In this document: positions 1 through 13,246 of the stretch, one piece after another
Layout of the letters: the number at the start of each line of letters is the position of its first letter
Position numbering within the stretch: the first letter of the stretch is position 1
From: JACMQX01 sp044225675
Lineage (GTDB): Bacteria; Pseudomonadota; Gammaproteobacteria; Burkholderiales; Burkholderiaceae_C
Length of the DNA: 64,000 nt
Assembly (NCBI GenBank): GCA_044225675.1
Contig: JBGAIH010000002.1
Location: 124,001-188,000 of the forward strand
Reading direction: 5' to 3'
Position numbers and translations under genes: made by a program
Notes under the pieces: model-generated
What the model was told of the DNA's origin: nothing
The model's input: the letters and a program-made list of their open reading frames with translations, nothing else
Databases searched by the model: none

Positions 1-687
1 TTCGGGCGTGGGCTGTGCGGTGTAGCCCTGCAGCAGCGCGACGAAGGTCACCGTCAGACCGAACACCAGGCTCTTGAGGACGCCGTTGCCGACGTCGCGA
101 AGCACGTCAACGCCGCCCTGCATCTGGCTCCAGAAAGCGCCGGAGTCGATGCCGATCATGAGCACGCCGACCACCCATCCGCCGATGATGCCGACCGCGC
201 TGAATACCGCTGCGAGCAGGGGCATGGCGATGACGCCCCCCCAGAACCGGGGCGCAAGAATGCGCCGGACCGGGTCCACCGCCATCATCTCCATGGCGCT
301 CAGCTGCTCGCCCGCCTTCATCAGGCCGATCTCCGCCGTCAGCGAGGTTCCGGCGCGCCCTGCAAACAGGAGCGCGGTGATGACCGGACCCAGTTCCCGC
401 ACGAGGCTGAGCGCCACCAGCAGGCCGAGCGCCTCGGACGAGCCATAGCGCTGCAGTGTGTAGTAGCCCTGGAGCCCGAGAACGAAGCCCACGAACAGGC
501 CCGAGACCGTGATGATCGCCAGCGAATAGTTGCCGAGGAAGTGGATCTGGTCACGCACCAGCCCGAAACGCCGCATGGCGGGGCCGAACAGCCGGGTCAG
601 GCGCCAGAACAGACGCGCGCCATAGCCCAGGTCGGCCATCAGCCCACGCACGGCAAAGCCCACGTCGGCAGGTTTCCACCAGCTCAT
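1..687 (-). CDS. mlaE: MlaE-family ABC transporter permease (3' end outside window)
   Basis: Permease of the Mla phospholipid-transport system that keeps the outer membrane asymmetric; it sits in the inner membrane with MlaF, MlaD and MlaB. Translating the minus strand from the ATG at 687 gives an unbroken frame of 229 codons to base 1, starting MSWWKPADVGFAVRGL. It has several hydrophobic segments and the family's conserved core (LVRELGPVITALLFAGRAG, then TAEIGLMKAGEQ). MlaE proteins are usually about 260 residues, so roughly the last 30 lie beyond the window. The start codon overlaps the mlaF stop as ATGA, so the two are translationally coupled. Confidence 0.9.
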   Translation of the reverse strand, partial: MSWWKPADVGFAVRGLMADLGYGARLFWRLTRLFGPAMRRFGLVRDQIHFLGNYSLAIITVSGLFVGFVLGLQGYYTLQRYGSSEALGLLVALSLVRELGPVITALLFAGRAGTSLTAEIGLMKAGEQLSAMEMMAVDPVRRILAPRFWGGVIAMPLLAAVFSAVGIIGGWVVGVLMIGIDSGAFWSQMQGGVDVLRDVGNGVLKSLVFGLTVTFVALLQGYTAQPTPE

Positions 688-1514
688 CGGGCGAGTCCTC
701 CGCCGAAATCCTCGGCCAGTGAAGGACCGGGGTAGTGGAACTGCACGGGCCCATCGGCCGATGCGTGAACGAACTGGCGCACCAGGGGATCGTCGGAACG
801 CATGACCTCGTCGGGCGAGCCCTGGGCCGCGATCCGGCCGTTCGCGAGGATCAGCACCTGGTCGGCGATCCGGAAGGTTTCCTCCAGATCGTGCGACACG
901 ACGATGCTCGTCAGACCCATCGAGTCATTGAGGCGACGGATCAGCTGCGCTGCGGTGCCCAGCGAAATCGGATCGAGGCCGGCGAAGGGCTCGTCGTACA
1001 TCACCAGCTCGGGGTCGAGTGCGATGGCACGCGCCAGCGCCACACGCCGGGCCATGCCGCCCGAGACCTCCGCCGGCATCAGGTCGCGTGCGCCGCGCAG
1101 ACCCACGGCATTGAGCTTCATGAGCACGATGTCGCGGATCAGCACTTCGGGCAGATCGGTGTGCTCGCGCAGCGGGAACGCCACATTGTCGAAAACGCTC
1201 AGGTCCGTGAACAGGGCGCCGAACTGGAACAGCATGCCCATGCGCCGGCGCACGGCGTAAAGATCCGTCTGGCCCAGCGAGCCGATGTCCTGCGCTGCGC
1301 CGGGCCCCGACAACAGGACCTGGCCGGACTGGGCTCGCACCTGGCCGCCGATCAGGCGCAGCACCGTGGTCTTGCCGCCGCCCGACGCCCCCATCAGCGC
1401 CGTCACCTTGCCACGGGGCACGGTGAATGAAACGCCGTCCAGGATCTTGCGCTCGCCATATCCGAAGGTGAGATCGCGCAGTTCGACGAGGGGTGCAGGT
1501 TGGAGGGGAGCCAT
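684..1514 (-). CDS. mlaF: MlaF-type ABC transporter ATP-binding protein
   Basis: ATPase that drives phospholipid movement through MlaE. The protein has 276 residues. Walker A is GASGGGKTT at residues 42-50; the ABC signature VSGGMARRVALARA and Walker B LVMYDEPFAGLD follow in order. An upstream TTG at 1523 is possible but lies inside a terminator-like hairpin, so the ATG at 1514 is preferred, although no clear Shine-Dalgarno precedes it. The gene is followed by mlaE with a 4-base overlap. The rest of the mla operon (mlaD, mlaC, mlaB) is expected beyond base 1. Confidence 0.93.
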   Translation of the reverse strand: MAPLQPAPLVELRDLTFGYGERKILDGVSFTVPRGKVTALMGASGGGKTTVLRLIGGQVRAQSGQVLLSGPGAAQDIGSLGQTDLYAVRRRMGMLFQFGALFTDLSVFDNVAFPLREHTDLPEVLIRDIVLMKLNAVGLRGARDLMPAEVSGGMARRVALARAIALDPELVMYDEPFAGLDPISLGTAAQLIRRLNDSMGLTSIVVSHDLEETFRIADQVLILANGRIAAQGSPDEVMRSDDPLVRQFVHASADGPVQFHYPGPSLAEDFGGGLAR

Positions 1515-1520
1515 GAATGA

Positions 1521-1548
1521 CAAAAGCCGGAAGCTACTCCGGCTTTTG
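1521..1548 (-). terminator. Rho-independent terminator after gltD
   Basis: An 11-bp perfect stem, CAAAAGCCGGA paired with TCCGGCTTTTG, with a 6-nt loop. On the minus strand it ends in a short T run, 70 bases after the gltD stop. It ends only seven bases before the mlaF ATG, so it separates gltBD from mlaFE. The A/T flanks are symmetric, so it could also act in the other direction. Confidence 0.8.
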
Positions 1549-1616
1549 AATCATAAAGGATTCGAATACCCTCTACATGCGCTGGCCGCCACCTCAGCGC
1601 GGCAGTCACGCGGCAG

Positions 1617-3083
1617 TCAGCGCGGCAGGTCGCTGAACCCCATGAGGAACTCGTCCACCGCGCGCGCTGCCTGCCGGCCTTCGCGGATGGCCCAGACCAC
1701 CAGGGACTGGCCCCGGCGCATGTCGCCCGCTGCAAAGACCTTCGGCACGTTCGTGGCATAGCCGCCGATGAATTCCGTGCTGGCCTTGGCATTGCCGCGG
1801 TTGTCCTTGTCGACCCCGAAAGCCTCGAGCACGCTGCCCACCGGGCTGACAAAGCCCATGGCCAGGAGGACGAGATCGGCCTTGAGGACCTGCTCGCTGC
1901 CCGGCACCTCGACCATCTTGCCGTCCTTCCACTCGACGCGCACCGTCTTCAGGCCGGTCACCTTGCCCTTTTCACCGAGGAACTCCTTGGTGGAGATGGC
2001 AAATTCGCGCTCGCACCCCTCTTCGTGGCTCGAGCTGGTACGCAGCTTGTACGGCCAGTAGGGCCAGGTCAGCGGACGGTTCTCTTCTTCCGGCGGCTGG
2101 GGCATCAGCTCGAACTGCGTGACGCTGACCGCACCGTGACGGTTGCTCGTCCCGACGCAGTCAGACCCGGTGTCGCCGCCGCCGATCACGATGACATGCT
2201 TGCCATCGGCGCGGATCTGGCCCTTGAGCTTGTCGCCGGCATTCACCTTGTTCTGCTGGGGCAGGAACTCCATGGCGAAATGGATGCCATCCAGATCACG
2301 GCCGGGAACCGGCAGATCACGCGACTGCTCTGCCCCCCCCGCCAGCAGCACGGCGTCGAACTCCTTCTGGAGCTGCTCGGGCGTGATGGTCTCCTTGGCC
2401 CAGTTGGTGACCTTGCTGTCCTTGGGCAGGCTGGCCACCATGACGCCCGTGCGGATCGTCACGCCCTCGGCCACCATCTGCTCGGCGCGGCGATCGATAT
2501 GGGACTTCTCCATCTTGAAGTCGGGAATGCCATAGCGCAGCAGCCCCCCGATGCGGTCATTCTTCTCGAACAGCGTGACGTCATGGCCGGCTCGCGCCAG
2601 CTGCTGCGCTGCAGCCATGCCGGCCGGGCCGGAGCCCACCACGGCCACCTTCTTGCCGGTCTTGTGACGGGGCGGCTGCGGCTTGACCCAACCTTCGGCC
2701 CAGGCGCGGTCGATGATGGCGTGCTCGATGGACTTGATCCCGACCGGGTCATCGTTCACGTTGAGCGTGCACGCCGCCTCGCACGGAGCCGGGCAGATCC
2801 TGCCGGTGAACTCGGGGAAGTTGTTGGTGGAGTGGAGCACCGCAATCGCGTTCTTCCAGTCCCCGTTGTAGACCAGGTCGTTGAAGTCCGGAATGATGTT
2901 GTTGACGGGACAGCCGTTATTGCAGAACGGCGTGCCGCAGTCCATGCAGCGCGCACCCTGGACCTTGGCCTGCGCATCGTCCAGGCCGATGACGAATTCC
3001 TTGTAGTGCTTGAGCCGCTCGGGCACGGGCTTGTAGCCCTCCTCGATGCGCTCGAACTCCATGAAGCCGGTGATTTTTCCCAT
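1617..3083 (-). CDS. gltD: Glutamate synthase (NADPH) small subunit
   Basis: Beta subunit of glutamate synthase: it takes electrons from NADPH and passes them through FAD and iron-sulfur clusters to GltB. The protein has 488 residues, normal for the family. The N-terminal cluster cysteines are C46, C49, C54 and C58 (ARCMDCGTPFCNNGCP). The FAD-binding GSGPAGMAAAQQLARAG follows at about 150, and the NADPH-binding GGGDTGSDCVGTSNRHGA at about 300. A GAGGAAAA ribosome-binding site precedes the ATG. It lies 35 bases downstream of gltB in the same transcription unit and is closed by the hairpin at 1521-1548. Confidence 0.97.
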   Translation of the reverse strand: MGKITGFMEFERIEEGYKPVPERLKHYKEFVIGLDDAQAKVQGARCMDCGTPFCNNGCPVNNIIPDFNDLVYNGDWKNAIAVLHSTNNFPEFTGRICPAPCEAACTLNVNDDPVGIKSIEHAIIDRAWAEGWVKPQPPRHKTGKKVAVVGSGPAGMAAAQQLARAGHDVTLFEKNDRIGGLLRYGIPDFKMEKSHIDRRAEQMVAEGVTIRTGVMVASLPKDSKVTNWAKETITPEQLQKEFDAVLLAGGAEQSRDLPVPGRDLDGIHFAMEFLPQQNKVNAGDKLKGQIRADGKHVIVIGGGDTGSDCVGTSNRHGAVSVTQFELMPQPPEEENRPLTWPYWPYKLRTSSSHEEGCEREFAISTKEFLGEKGKVTGLKTVRVEWKDGKMVEVPGSEQVLKADLVLLAMGFVSPVGSVLEAFGVDKDNRGNAKASTEFIGGYATNVPKVFAAGDMRRGQSLVVWAIREGRQAARAVDEFLMGFSDLPR

Positions 3084-3118
3084 GGCGATTTTCCTCGTGG
3101 TTCTTGGGTCGCAGCCGC

Positions 3119-7846
<4,728 letters not shown>

Positions 7847-7915
7847 GGTGCACTCCTGATAAATCAATCGCGGGACGCGAAGCATAGTGCACTGCAACAA
7901 CAATGCCAAGCAATT

Positions 7916-7938
7916 TAATTGGGGTCAGATTCCAATTA
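7916..7938 (+). repeat. Left inverted repeat of RAYT element
   Basis: REP-like end repeat with core GGGGTCAGATTCCAATTA at 7921-7938. It contains its own short palindrome (AATTGG ... CCAATT), so it can fold into a hairpin. A weaker relative, AATTGGGGACACATTAA, follows at about 7975-7991. Confidence 0.8.
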
Positions 7939-8013
7939 AATTTCGAGAAATTTCGTCGATTGATAATTGGGGACACATTAAATGCGCACGTTCATGCCCC
8001 ATTAAGCGCGATC

Positions 8014-8709
8014 TCAAACACTGGCTTTCACTCGGGGTCGGCCTGCCGACGTCTTCATGACGCGCCGAGGGGTCAATTTCTGGACCTCTTCCGCAAACTC
8101 GGCGTCGCCCAGCAGCCAACCCGCGTGAGCAGAATGGGTGAGATCCCGCTGCTGCTCCGCCGTGATCCCGCCACGCACCATTTCGGCGTACGCGGCCTCC
8201 CTGGCAAAGGGAGTATTGCCCAGCGTCCAGTACAACGGATGCGGCGTCACGAGCTTGTCATTGCGCAGGCCCGCGTAGTGTCCATAGGATGACCACGGAT
8301 AGTTTTGCGGGTCCGACACGAGTCCTGCCCTCACGGGGTTGAGGTCCATGTAGGCCATGCAGGCCAGCAGGTAACGGTCTGTCTGGACCAGGGTCGAACG
8401 GTACCGCCCCTCCCACAGCGTTCCCGTTCTGCCTTGGACGTCGTTGAAGTATCTGACGTACCGCCGGCCGACAGCCTGCATCATCTGCGGCAAGCCATCG
8501 ACAGTCTGCGGCGTTGCGAGAAGATGGAAATGATTGCCCATGAGAACGTACGCATGGACCGCCACACCGAACTTCTGCGCGTTCTCACCAAACAGGCTCA
8601 GGAGAAACGCACGATCGTCGTCCGACGTGAATATCGCCTGCCGGTTGTTGCCACGCTGGATGACGTGGTGCGGATATCCGGGGACCGTCAGTCGGGGGAG
8701 TCTGGCCAT
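8014..8709 (-). CDS. REP-associated tyrosine transposase (Y1_Tnp, IS200-like fold)
   Basis: Single-strand DNA transposase/nuclease thought to mobilise REP palindromes. The protein has 231 residues and starts MARLPRLTVPGYPHHVIQRGNNRQ..., the typical RAYT N-terminus. It has the HUH motif HFH in MGNHFHLL at about residue 60, a YVRYFND segment, the family signature GTLWEGRYRSTLV, and YLLACMAYMDLNPVRAGLV. The C-terminal part is basic. It looks intact and is flanked by matching inverted repeats. No ribosome-binding site is evident, as is common for poorly expressed transposases. Confidence 0.93.
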   Translation of the reverse strand: MARLPRLTVPGYPHHVIQRGNNRQAIFTSDDDRAFLLSLFGENAQKFGVAVHAYVLMGNHFHLLATPQTVDGLPQMMQAVGRRYVRYFNDVQGRTGTLWEGRYRSTLVQTDRYLLACMAYMDLNPVRAGLVSDPQNYPWSSYGHYAGLRNDKLVTPHPLYWTLGNTPFAREAAYAEMVRGGITAEQQRDLTHSAHAGWLLGDAEFAEEVQKLTPRRVMKTSAGRPRVKASV

Positions 8710-8734
8710 GGCGCAAGAGACAGGAAGTCTTTGC

Positions 8735-9598
8735 TCATGATAATTGGAATCTGACCCCGATTAGTGACTCAAGTCCGAATTCAGCGAGGATCGCCCGCAG
8801 GCGCTCCTCGGCGCTGCGCTTCTTGTGGCCCGTCCATGTCGCAAGAATCAGCTCATTCTTGAGGCTGTGCTCCCATCCGACCAGTTCAGTGACCGTGACC
8901 TGGTAGCCTGCAGCTTCCAGGTAGAGGCATCGCAGGACGTTGGTCAGCTGGCTGCCCAGTTCGCGCGTATGGAGCGGATGTCGCCACAATTCGGCCAAAG
9001 GGGTGCGGGCCAGAGCCAAGGCCTTGTTCTGGCGCAGGCAGCCGGCGACCTCTGCCTGGCAGCAGGGCACCAGGACCATCGCCCGCGCCTGCTTGTGGAG
9101 ACCGAAAGCGATCGCATCGTCCGTAGCGGTATCGCAGGCATGCAAGGCTGTGACCACATCGATCCGCTCGGGCAGCGCCTGTGATTGAGCAGACTCGGCC
9201 ACCGTGAGATTGAGGAAGGACATCCGGTCGAAACCCAGTCGTCGCGCCAGGTCACGGGACGACGCCACGAGTTCGGGGCGACTCTCGATGCCGTAGATAT
9301 GCCCTCGCCCAAGACCCTTGAAGAACAGGTCATAGATGATGAAGCCCAGATAGGACTTGCCGGCACCATGGTCCGCGAGCGTCAGTTCCTCATCCTGCGG
9401 CGCCGTCTCGCGCAGCAGCTTCTCGATGAACTGAAACAGGTGATACACCTGCTTGAGCTTGCGCCGCGAATCCTGATTGAGCTTCCCATCGCGGGTCAGG
9501 ATGTGCAGTTGCTTGAGGAGTTCGACCGACTGTCCCGGCCTGACTTCCGGCGGCAGTTCAGCCGACTGGGGCGATCCCGGGCGCAGCGCGGATTTCAT
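8735..9598 (-). CDS. SAM-dependent methyltransferase-like protein with C-terminus altered by RAYT insertion
   Basis: The protein has 287 residues from the ATG at 9598, which overlaps the upstream DUF1415 stop as ATGA. The central motif LADHGAGKSYLGF (about 75-87) resembles motif I of the SAM-binding Rossmann fold. IYGIESRPELV follows as the acidic strand-2 loop, then VVTALHACDTATD and VPCCQAEVAG. This pattern fits the Methyltransf_32 type; the substrate cannot be told from sequence. The final residues, ESLIGVRFQLS and the stop, are encoded by the RAYT end repeat and adjoining bases, so the native C-terminus has been replaced. The catalytic core is not affected. Confidence 0.78.
   Translation of the reverse strand: MKSALRPGSPQSAELPPEVRPGQSVELLKQLHILTRDGKLNQDSRRKLKQVYHLFQFIEKLLRETAPQDEELTLADHGAGKSYLGFIIYDLFFKGLGRGHIYGIESRPELVASSRDLARRLGFDRMSFLNLTVAESAQSQALPERIDVVTALHACDTATDDAIAFGLHKQARAMVLVPCCQAEVAGCLRQNKALALARTPLAELWRHPLHTRELGSQLTNVLRCLYLEAAGYQVTVTELVGWEHSLKNELILATWTGHKKRSAEERLRAILAEFGLESLIGVRFQLS
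8741..8763 (-). repeat. Right inverted repeat of RAYT element
   Basis: Reverse complement of the left repeat with a single difference. It encodes LIGVRFQL at the C-terminus of the neighbouring methyltransferase reading frame, whose stop codon lies just beyond it at 8735-8737. Confidence 0.8.
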
Positions 9599-10200
9599 CT
9601 TTCCGGCTCCTCCCGCGACAGATCGGCGCCCAAGGGGTCGCCGCGCATCACGCGGCTCCATCCCTCGTGCCCGAGTTCGCGCAGCGTCAGCATGTTGCGT
9701 CCGAAGATCTGCTCGGCATCTGCAAAGGCCGCGACGGCTCTGTCGATACTGGCCTCCCGAAGCAGATGCAGCGTCGGCCAGGGCGAGCGATTCGTGAAGT
9801 TGGAGACGTCATCCGCGTCTGCATCGGCAAACCGGTAGTCAGGGTGGAAGCTGGCAATCTGCAAATCTCCCTCGAAGCCCAGCTTGCGCAAAAGCGCATC
9901 GGCGCGCCCCAGGAAATCATTGAACGCCAGAAAATCGGTCAGGCAGCGCGACGCCATGAGAAGTGTGGTGTCCCGATCCTGGGGATCGGCCTGCGCCAGC
10001 GCAAGAAGTTCTGTGCGCAGGTCTGCCAGCAGGCCGTTCTCGTCACCGGCTTCGCTGACCGCATAGTGGATCTGTCCTTTCACATGGACCGACTTCGCGA
10101 ACGGGCACAGGTTCAGGCCAATGACCGCGCGTTCGAGCCAGGCGCGCGTCTCTTGCACCACCCGGCCGGGATCAAGAACGCGGATGGGAGTATCAGACAA
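9595..10200 (-). CDS. DUF1415 family protein
   Basis: Conserved proteobacterial protein of unknown function with 201 residues. The family N-terminal signature WLERAVIGLNLCPFAKSVHVKGQIHY is visible near residues 21-46, followed by a conserved FLAFNDFL and ASFHPDYRFAD. The best-fitting start is a TTG at 10200 that overlaps the end of the upstream gene by 8 bases; no strong ribosome-binding site is seen, so translational coupling is likely. An in-frame GTG about 12 codons on is an alternative. It is followed by the methyltransferase gene with an ATGA overlap. Confidence 0.85.
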   Translation of the reverse strand: MSDTPIRVLDPGRVVQETRAWLERAVIGLNLCPFAKSVHVKGQIHYAVSEAGDENGLLADLRTELLALAQADPQDRDTTLLMASRCLTDFLAFNDFLGRADALLRKLGFEGDLQIASFHPDYRFADADADDVSNFTNRSPWPTLHLLREASIDRAVAAFADAEQIFGRNMLTLRELGHEGWSRVMRGDPLGADLSREEPER

Positions 10201-10840
10201 AGCGGCTCGGCTGACTCACGATGAGCTTGGCCAGTTCGTCCAGCACATCGGTCTGAAGCTTTGCAGCGGGCCAGGTCACATTCTCGACGCCGAAGCCGTT
10301 GGCATTCACGACGCGGAAGGCCATCATGCCATTGTCGTGGTCGGGCGTGATGGTCACGCTGCCGCGCGACTCGGTGATGTACTCGAACTTGAATGCCTGC
10401 AGGGTGTTCTTTTCGGGATGGCGCACTTCCTTGCGTTCATGCTTGATCATGCCGATGGACAGACGGGACTGAACGCGCTCCAGGTCAGGCGGGAAATTGA
10501 CGCTCACGGTCCCGCCAACCGGAGCGCCCATCTGGGGAACGATCTGCCAACCCATGCCGATGTAGTCGTGGACCTCCTTGTTCCGCAGCATCTTCTTGCG
10601 GAAATCCGCCCGAAAATCGACCAGCTTCATCGCAGGCCAAGGGGTTTTTCCATCCAGTGTGAACTTCGGCCCCGCAGGCGCAATCACGTTGAGCTGCCGC
10701 GCAAGATCTGACACATAGTTCCAGACGGTTCTGCACGCGGCCTCGACCTGCGCCGTATTGGCCTCGAGGTTCTCATTTAGGGCACTCTTGTGGTCCTGCA
10801 GGGCACTGGCCTGGGACTTGAGTTGATTCAGGAAACTCAC
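10193..10840 (-). CDS. Conserved hypothetical protein
   Basis: The protein has 215 residues from a GTG start at 10840 that has a strong GGAGGA site close upstream. It starts VSFLNQLKSQASALQDHKSALNENLEANTAQVEAACRTV, a charged helical stretch that could form a coiled coil. A mixed, beta-rich body follows, with INFPPDL-like and ITPDHDNGMMAFRVVNANGFGVE segments. There is no signal peptide or membrane segment, so it is probably cytoplasmic. I do not recognise the family. It overlaps the DUF1415 start and lies 38 bases after the MFS gene, so it is part of the same minus-strand run. Confidence 0.75.
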   Translation of the reverse strand: MSFLNQLKSQASALQDHKSALNENLEANTAQVEAACRTVWNYVSDLARQLNVIAPAGPKFTLDGKTPWPAMKLVDFRADFRKKMLRNKEVHDYIGMGWQIVPQMGAPVGGTVSVNFPPDLERVQSRLSIGMIKHERKEVRHPEKNTLQAFKFEYITESRGSVTITPDHDNGMMAFRVVNANGFGVENVTWPAAKLQTDVLDELAKLIVSQPSRFV

Positions 10841-10878
10841 GGCTCCTCCGACTTCTGGGGCGGGTTTGTCAATGAATT

Positions 10879-12090
10879 TTACAGATTGCGCAGAAGCCGA
10901 CCCAGGTGCCAGGCCAGAATGATCCCGACGACCGAGCATGCGCCCGTCACGAGCCCTGTCCACTCCCAGCCCCCCGTCTGGCTTGCGACCCAGGCGACCA
11001 CGGGCGGCCCCGCGAACTGCCCCAGGGCCGAGCATTGCTGCATCCAGCCCACCGTCGTCGAGACCGTGTTGTCGCCCGGCGCCAGGCGCACCGCCAGCGT
11101 GAACAGCGTTCCGGGAATCATGCCGCCCACCATCGAGAATGCGACCACCGCCAGATACCGCACTGCCGGTGGAATGCCACCGGGCCAGGCAAACGCGAGC
11201 ACCGCCCCTGCAGCCATCAGGACAAATCCTGCCATCAGGAGGGCCTGGGCGGGAACGCCACGTTGAAGCAAGCGACCTGCCGAGATGTTGCCCGCCATGT
11301 TCACTGCAGCCGCGAACGCGGTGAGCAGTCCAGTCAATCCCCCAGCCAGGCCTGCCTGCGCGTAGATCGACGGGAGAAATCCGATGACGGCCAGCCACTG
11401 CCCTGAATACATGGCGAACGAGCCGGCCACCAGCCACGGACCCCGCGAGGTCAGCGTCAGGCGCAGCCGATCAGTCCACGAACGATGTGCGCCCGACGCC
11501 GGGAGCCGCTCCTGCACAGGATCAGCCGGCACGCTCAACAGCATCCAGCCGGCCATCGCCAGCGATAGGCCGGCAATCAGCCACCACCATCCGGCCCATC
11601 CTGTTGCAGCAATGACCAGCGGACCGGCCAGCAAGGCCAGCGCGGTACCCAATGGCATGTAGGCACCCCACAGGCCGAGCATGGCGCTCAGACGTTCAGG
11701 TGGCACAAGACGACGCAGGAGACTCGGCGCGGGCATCGAAGCAAGAAGAAATCCGAAGCCCTCGACAGCGCGCAATGACAACAAGGCGCCGGCACTCGAC
11801 ACCAGGCCGCCGGCAAGTCCCGCCAGGCCAAGAATGACGAGCCCGGCCAGCATGCTGCGCCGCAGGCCCCAACCATCCGCAGCCAGACCCACCGCCAAGC
11901 CAAGCGTCATTCCTGCCAGCTGCACGAGCGAAAGCAGAAAGCCCGCCTGCACAAGAGAGATGCTCAGTGTCGACTGGAGCGCCGGCAAAGCCGCCGGCAA
12001 CTTGCCCACATGCAATGCGGCGCTGACGCCGGCGAGGACGACTATCAGCGCCGGGCTGATACGAAAGCGACGCGGCACCGTAGCTTGCAC
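10879..12090 (-). CDS. MFS transporter, CynX/NimT-like
   Basis: Major facilitator protein of 403 residues with about 12 hydrophobic segments. The loop 2-3 region reads GLAADGWGLRRSMLAGL, matching the MFS signature GxLaDrxGrrr. Arginine-rich short loops sit on the predicted inner side. The overall pattern resembles the CynX/NimT branch of small-molecule exporters and importers; the substrate is unknown. It begins 12 bases after the dgt-like stop, so it is cotranscribed with aroB and dgt. Confidence 0.85.
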   Translation of the reverse strand: MQATVPRRFRISPALIVVLAGVSAALHVGKLPAALPALQSTLSISLVQAGFLLSLVQLAGMTLGLAVGLAADGWGLRRSMLAGLVILGLAGLAGGLVSSAGALLSLRAVEGFGFLLASMPAPSLLRRLVPPERLSAMLGLWGAYMPLGTALALLAGPLVIAATGWAGWWWLIAGLSLAMAGWMLLSVPADPVQERLPASGAHRSWTDRLRLTLTSRGPWLVAGSFAMYSGQWLAVIGFLPSIYAQAGLAGGLTGLLTAFAAAVNMAGNISAGRLLQRGVPAQALLMAGFVLMAAGAVLAFAWPGGIPPAVRYLAVVAFSMVGGMIPGTLFTLAVRLAPGDNTVSTTVGWMQQCSALGQFAGPPVVAWVASQTGGWEWTGLVTGACSVVGIILAWHLGRLLRNL

Positions 12091-12102
12091 GACCGGTTGA
12101 AC

Positions 12103-13239
12103 TCAGACAAGGAGCTTGCGGCCCGTGATCCGCTCGTGCTCGCGTGCAGCAAAGCGGTCCGTCATGCCCGCAATGTAATCTGCCACCGCCCGGTGCACAT
12201 GGGGCTGCGTCGCGTAAGCCGCAGGCATTTCAGCGGGCTGTGCGGTGTAGGCGCCGAAGAGTTCGCGCACGACGATTTTCGCTTTCGACGTCATGTCCAT
12301 GACCTGCTCATGGCGGTACAGATTCTTGAGAAGAAATCGCTTGAGATCTGCGGACCGCCGCGCCATGTCGGCACTGAAGCGCACCAACGGCGCTGCCTGA
12401 CGGGCCTCGTCAGCATGGGCTGGGTGAGCCTGCGCAATGGCGATGCGGGTGGCGTCGATGACGTCGTACACCTGTGCGCTGAGCATCCGACGGATGGCCT
12501 CATAGAGCACACGCCGCCCCTGGAGATCAGGGTGCTCGGCCAGCGCCTGCCGCCGATAGTGCTCGAACAGCTCGACCTGCGCCATCTGCTCGATCGTGAT
12601 GAGCCCGGAGCGCACACCATCGTCGATGTCATGGGCGTTGTAGGCGATCTCATCGGCCAGATTGCACAACTGCGCCTCGAGGGAGGGCTGCGTCTTGTCC
12701 AGAAAGCGGCGCCCGACTCCGCCGGGATCGGAGACCTCGAGCTTCTGCGCATTCGAGCGCGAACAGTGCTTGAGGATGCCCTCGCGCGTTTCGAATGTGA
12801 GATTCAGACCGTCGAACTGCGGGTAGCGCTCCTCGAGCTCATCCACCACCCGAAGGCTCTGCAAGTTGTGCTCGAAGCCGCCATGCCTCTCCATGCACGC
12901 GTTGAGAGCGTCCTGGCCTGCGTGACCAAACGGGGTGTGCCCCAGGTCGTGTGCGAGGGCAATGGCCTCGACCAGATCCTCATTGAGAGCCAAGGATCTC
13001 GCGATGGAGCGGCCCAGCTGAGCGACTTCGAGCGAATGCGTGAGCCGCGTGCGAAACAGGTCGCCTTCATGGTTCAGGAACACCTGGGTCTTGTAGACCA
13101 GGCGCCGAAAAGCCGTGGAATGGACGATCCTGTCGCGATCCCGCTGAAAGGCCGTGCGGGTAGGCGCTTCGGGCTCGGGGTGGCGCCGCCCGCGCGAGGC
13201 AGCCGCATGGCAGGCGTAGGACGCCAGGTCTCGAGTCAT
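12103..13239 (-). CDS. dgt: Deoxyguanosinetriphosphate triphosphohydrolase-like protein (HD domain)
   Basis: dNTP triphosphohydrolase that cleaves dNTPs to deoxynucleoside and triphosphate. The protein has 378 residues from the ATG at 13239; longer in-frame starts would run into aroB. The metal-binding HD residues are visible: H68 in RTRLTHSLEVAQ, H97-D98 in ALAHDLGHTPFGHAG, and a later DEIAYNAHDIDDG. The length matches the short Dgt-like proteins of betaproteobacteria rather than the 505-residue E. coli Dgt. It lies 7 bases after aroB. Confidence 0.92.
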   Translation of the reverse strand: MTRDLASYACHAAASRGRRHPEPEAPTRTAFQRDRDRIVHSTAFRRLVYKTQVFLNHEGDLFRTRLTHSLEVAQLGRSIARSLALNEDLVEAIALAHDLGHTPFGHAGQDALNACMERHGGFEHNLQSLRVVDELEERYPQFDGLNLTFETREGILKHCSRSNAQKLEVSDPGGVGRRFLDKTQPSLEAQLCNLADEIAYNAHDIDDGVRSGLITIEQMAQVELFEHYRRQALAEHPDLQGRRVLYEAIRRMLSAQVYDVIDATRIAIAQAHPAHADEARQAAPLVRFSADMARRSADLKRFLLKNLYRHEQVMDMTSKAKIVVRELFGAYTAQPAEMPAAYATQPHVHRAVADYIAGMTDRFAAREHERITGRKLLV

Positions 13240-13246
13240 GTCGAGG

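Larger units (their letters stand above)
7916..8763. mobile_element. RAYT (REP-associated tyrosine transposase) element
   Basis: The transposase gene at 8014-8709 is bracketed by 23-bp inverted repeats at 7916-7938 and 8741-8763 that match at 22 positions. This is the usual layout of a RAYT with its REP-like ends. The element lies between the 5' end of gltB and the 3' end of a methyltransferase gene. Its right repeat is read as coding sequence by the methyltransferase frame. No target-site duplication is obvious. Confidence 0.75.
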
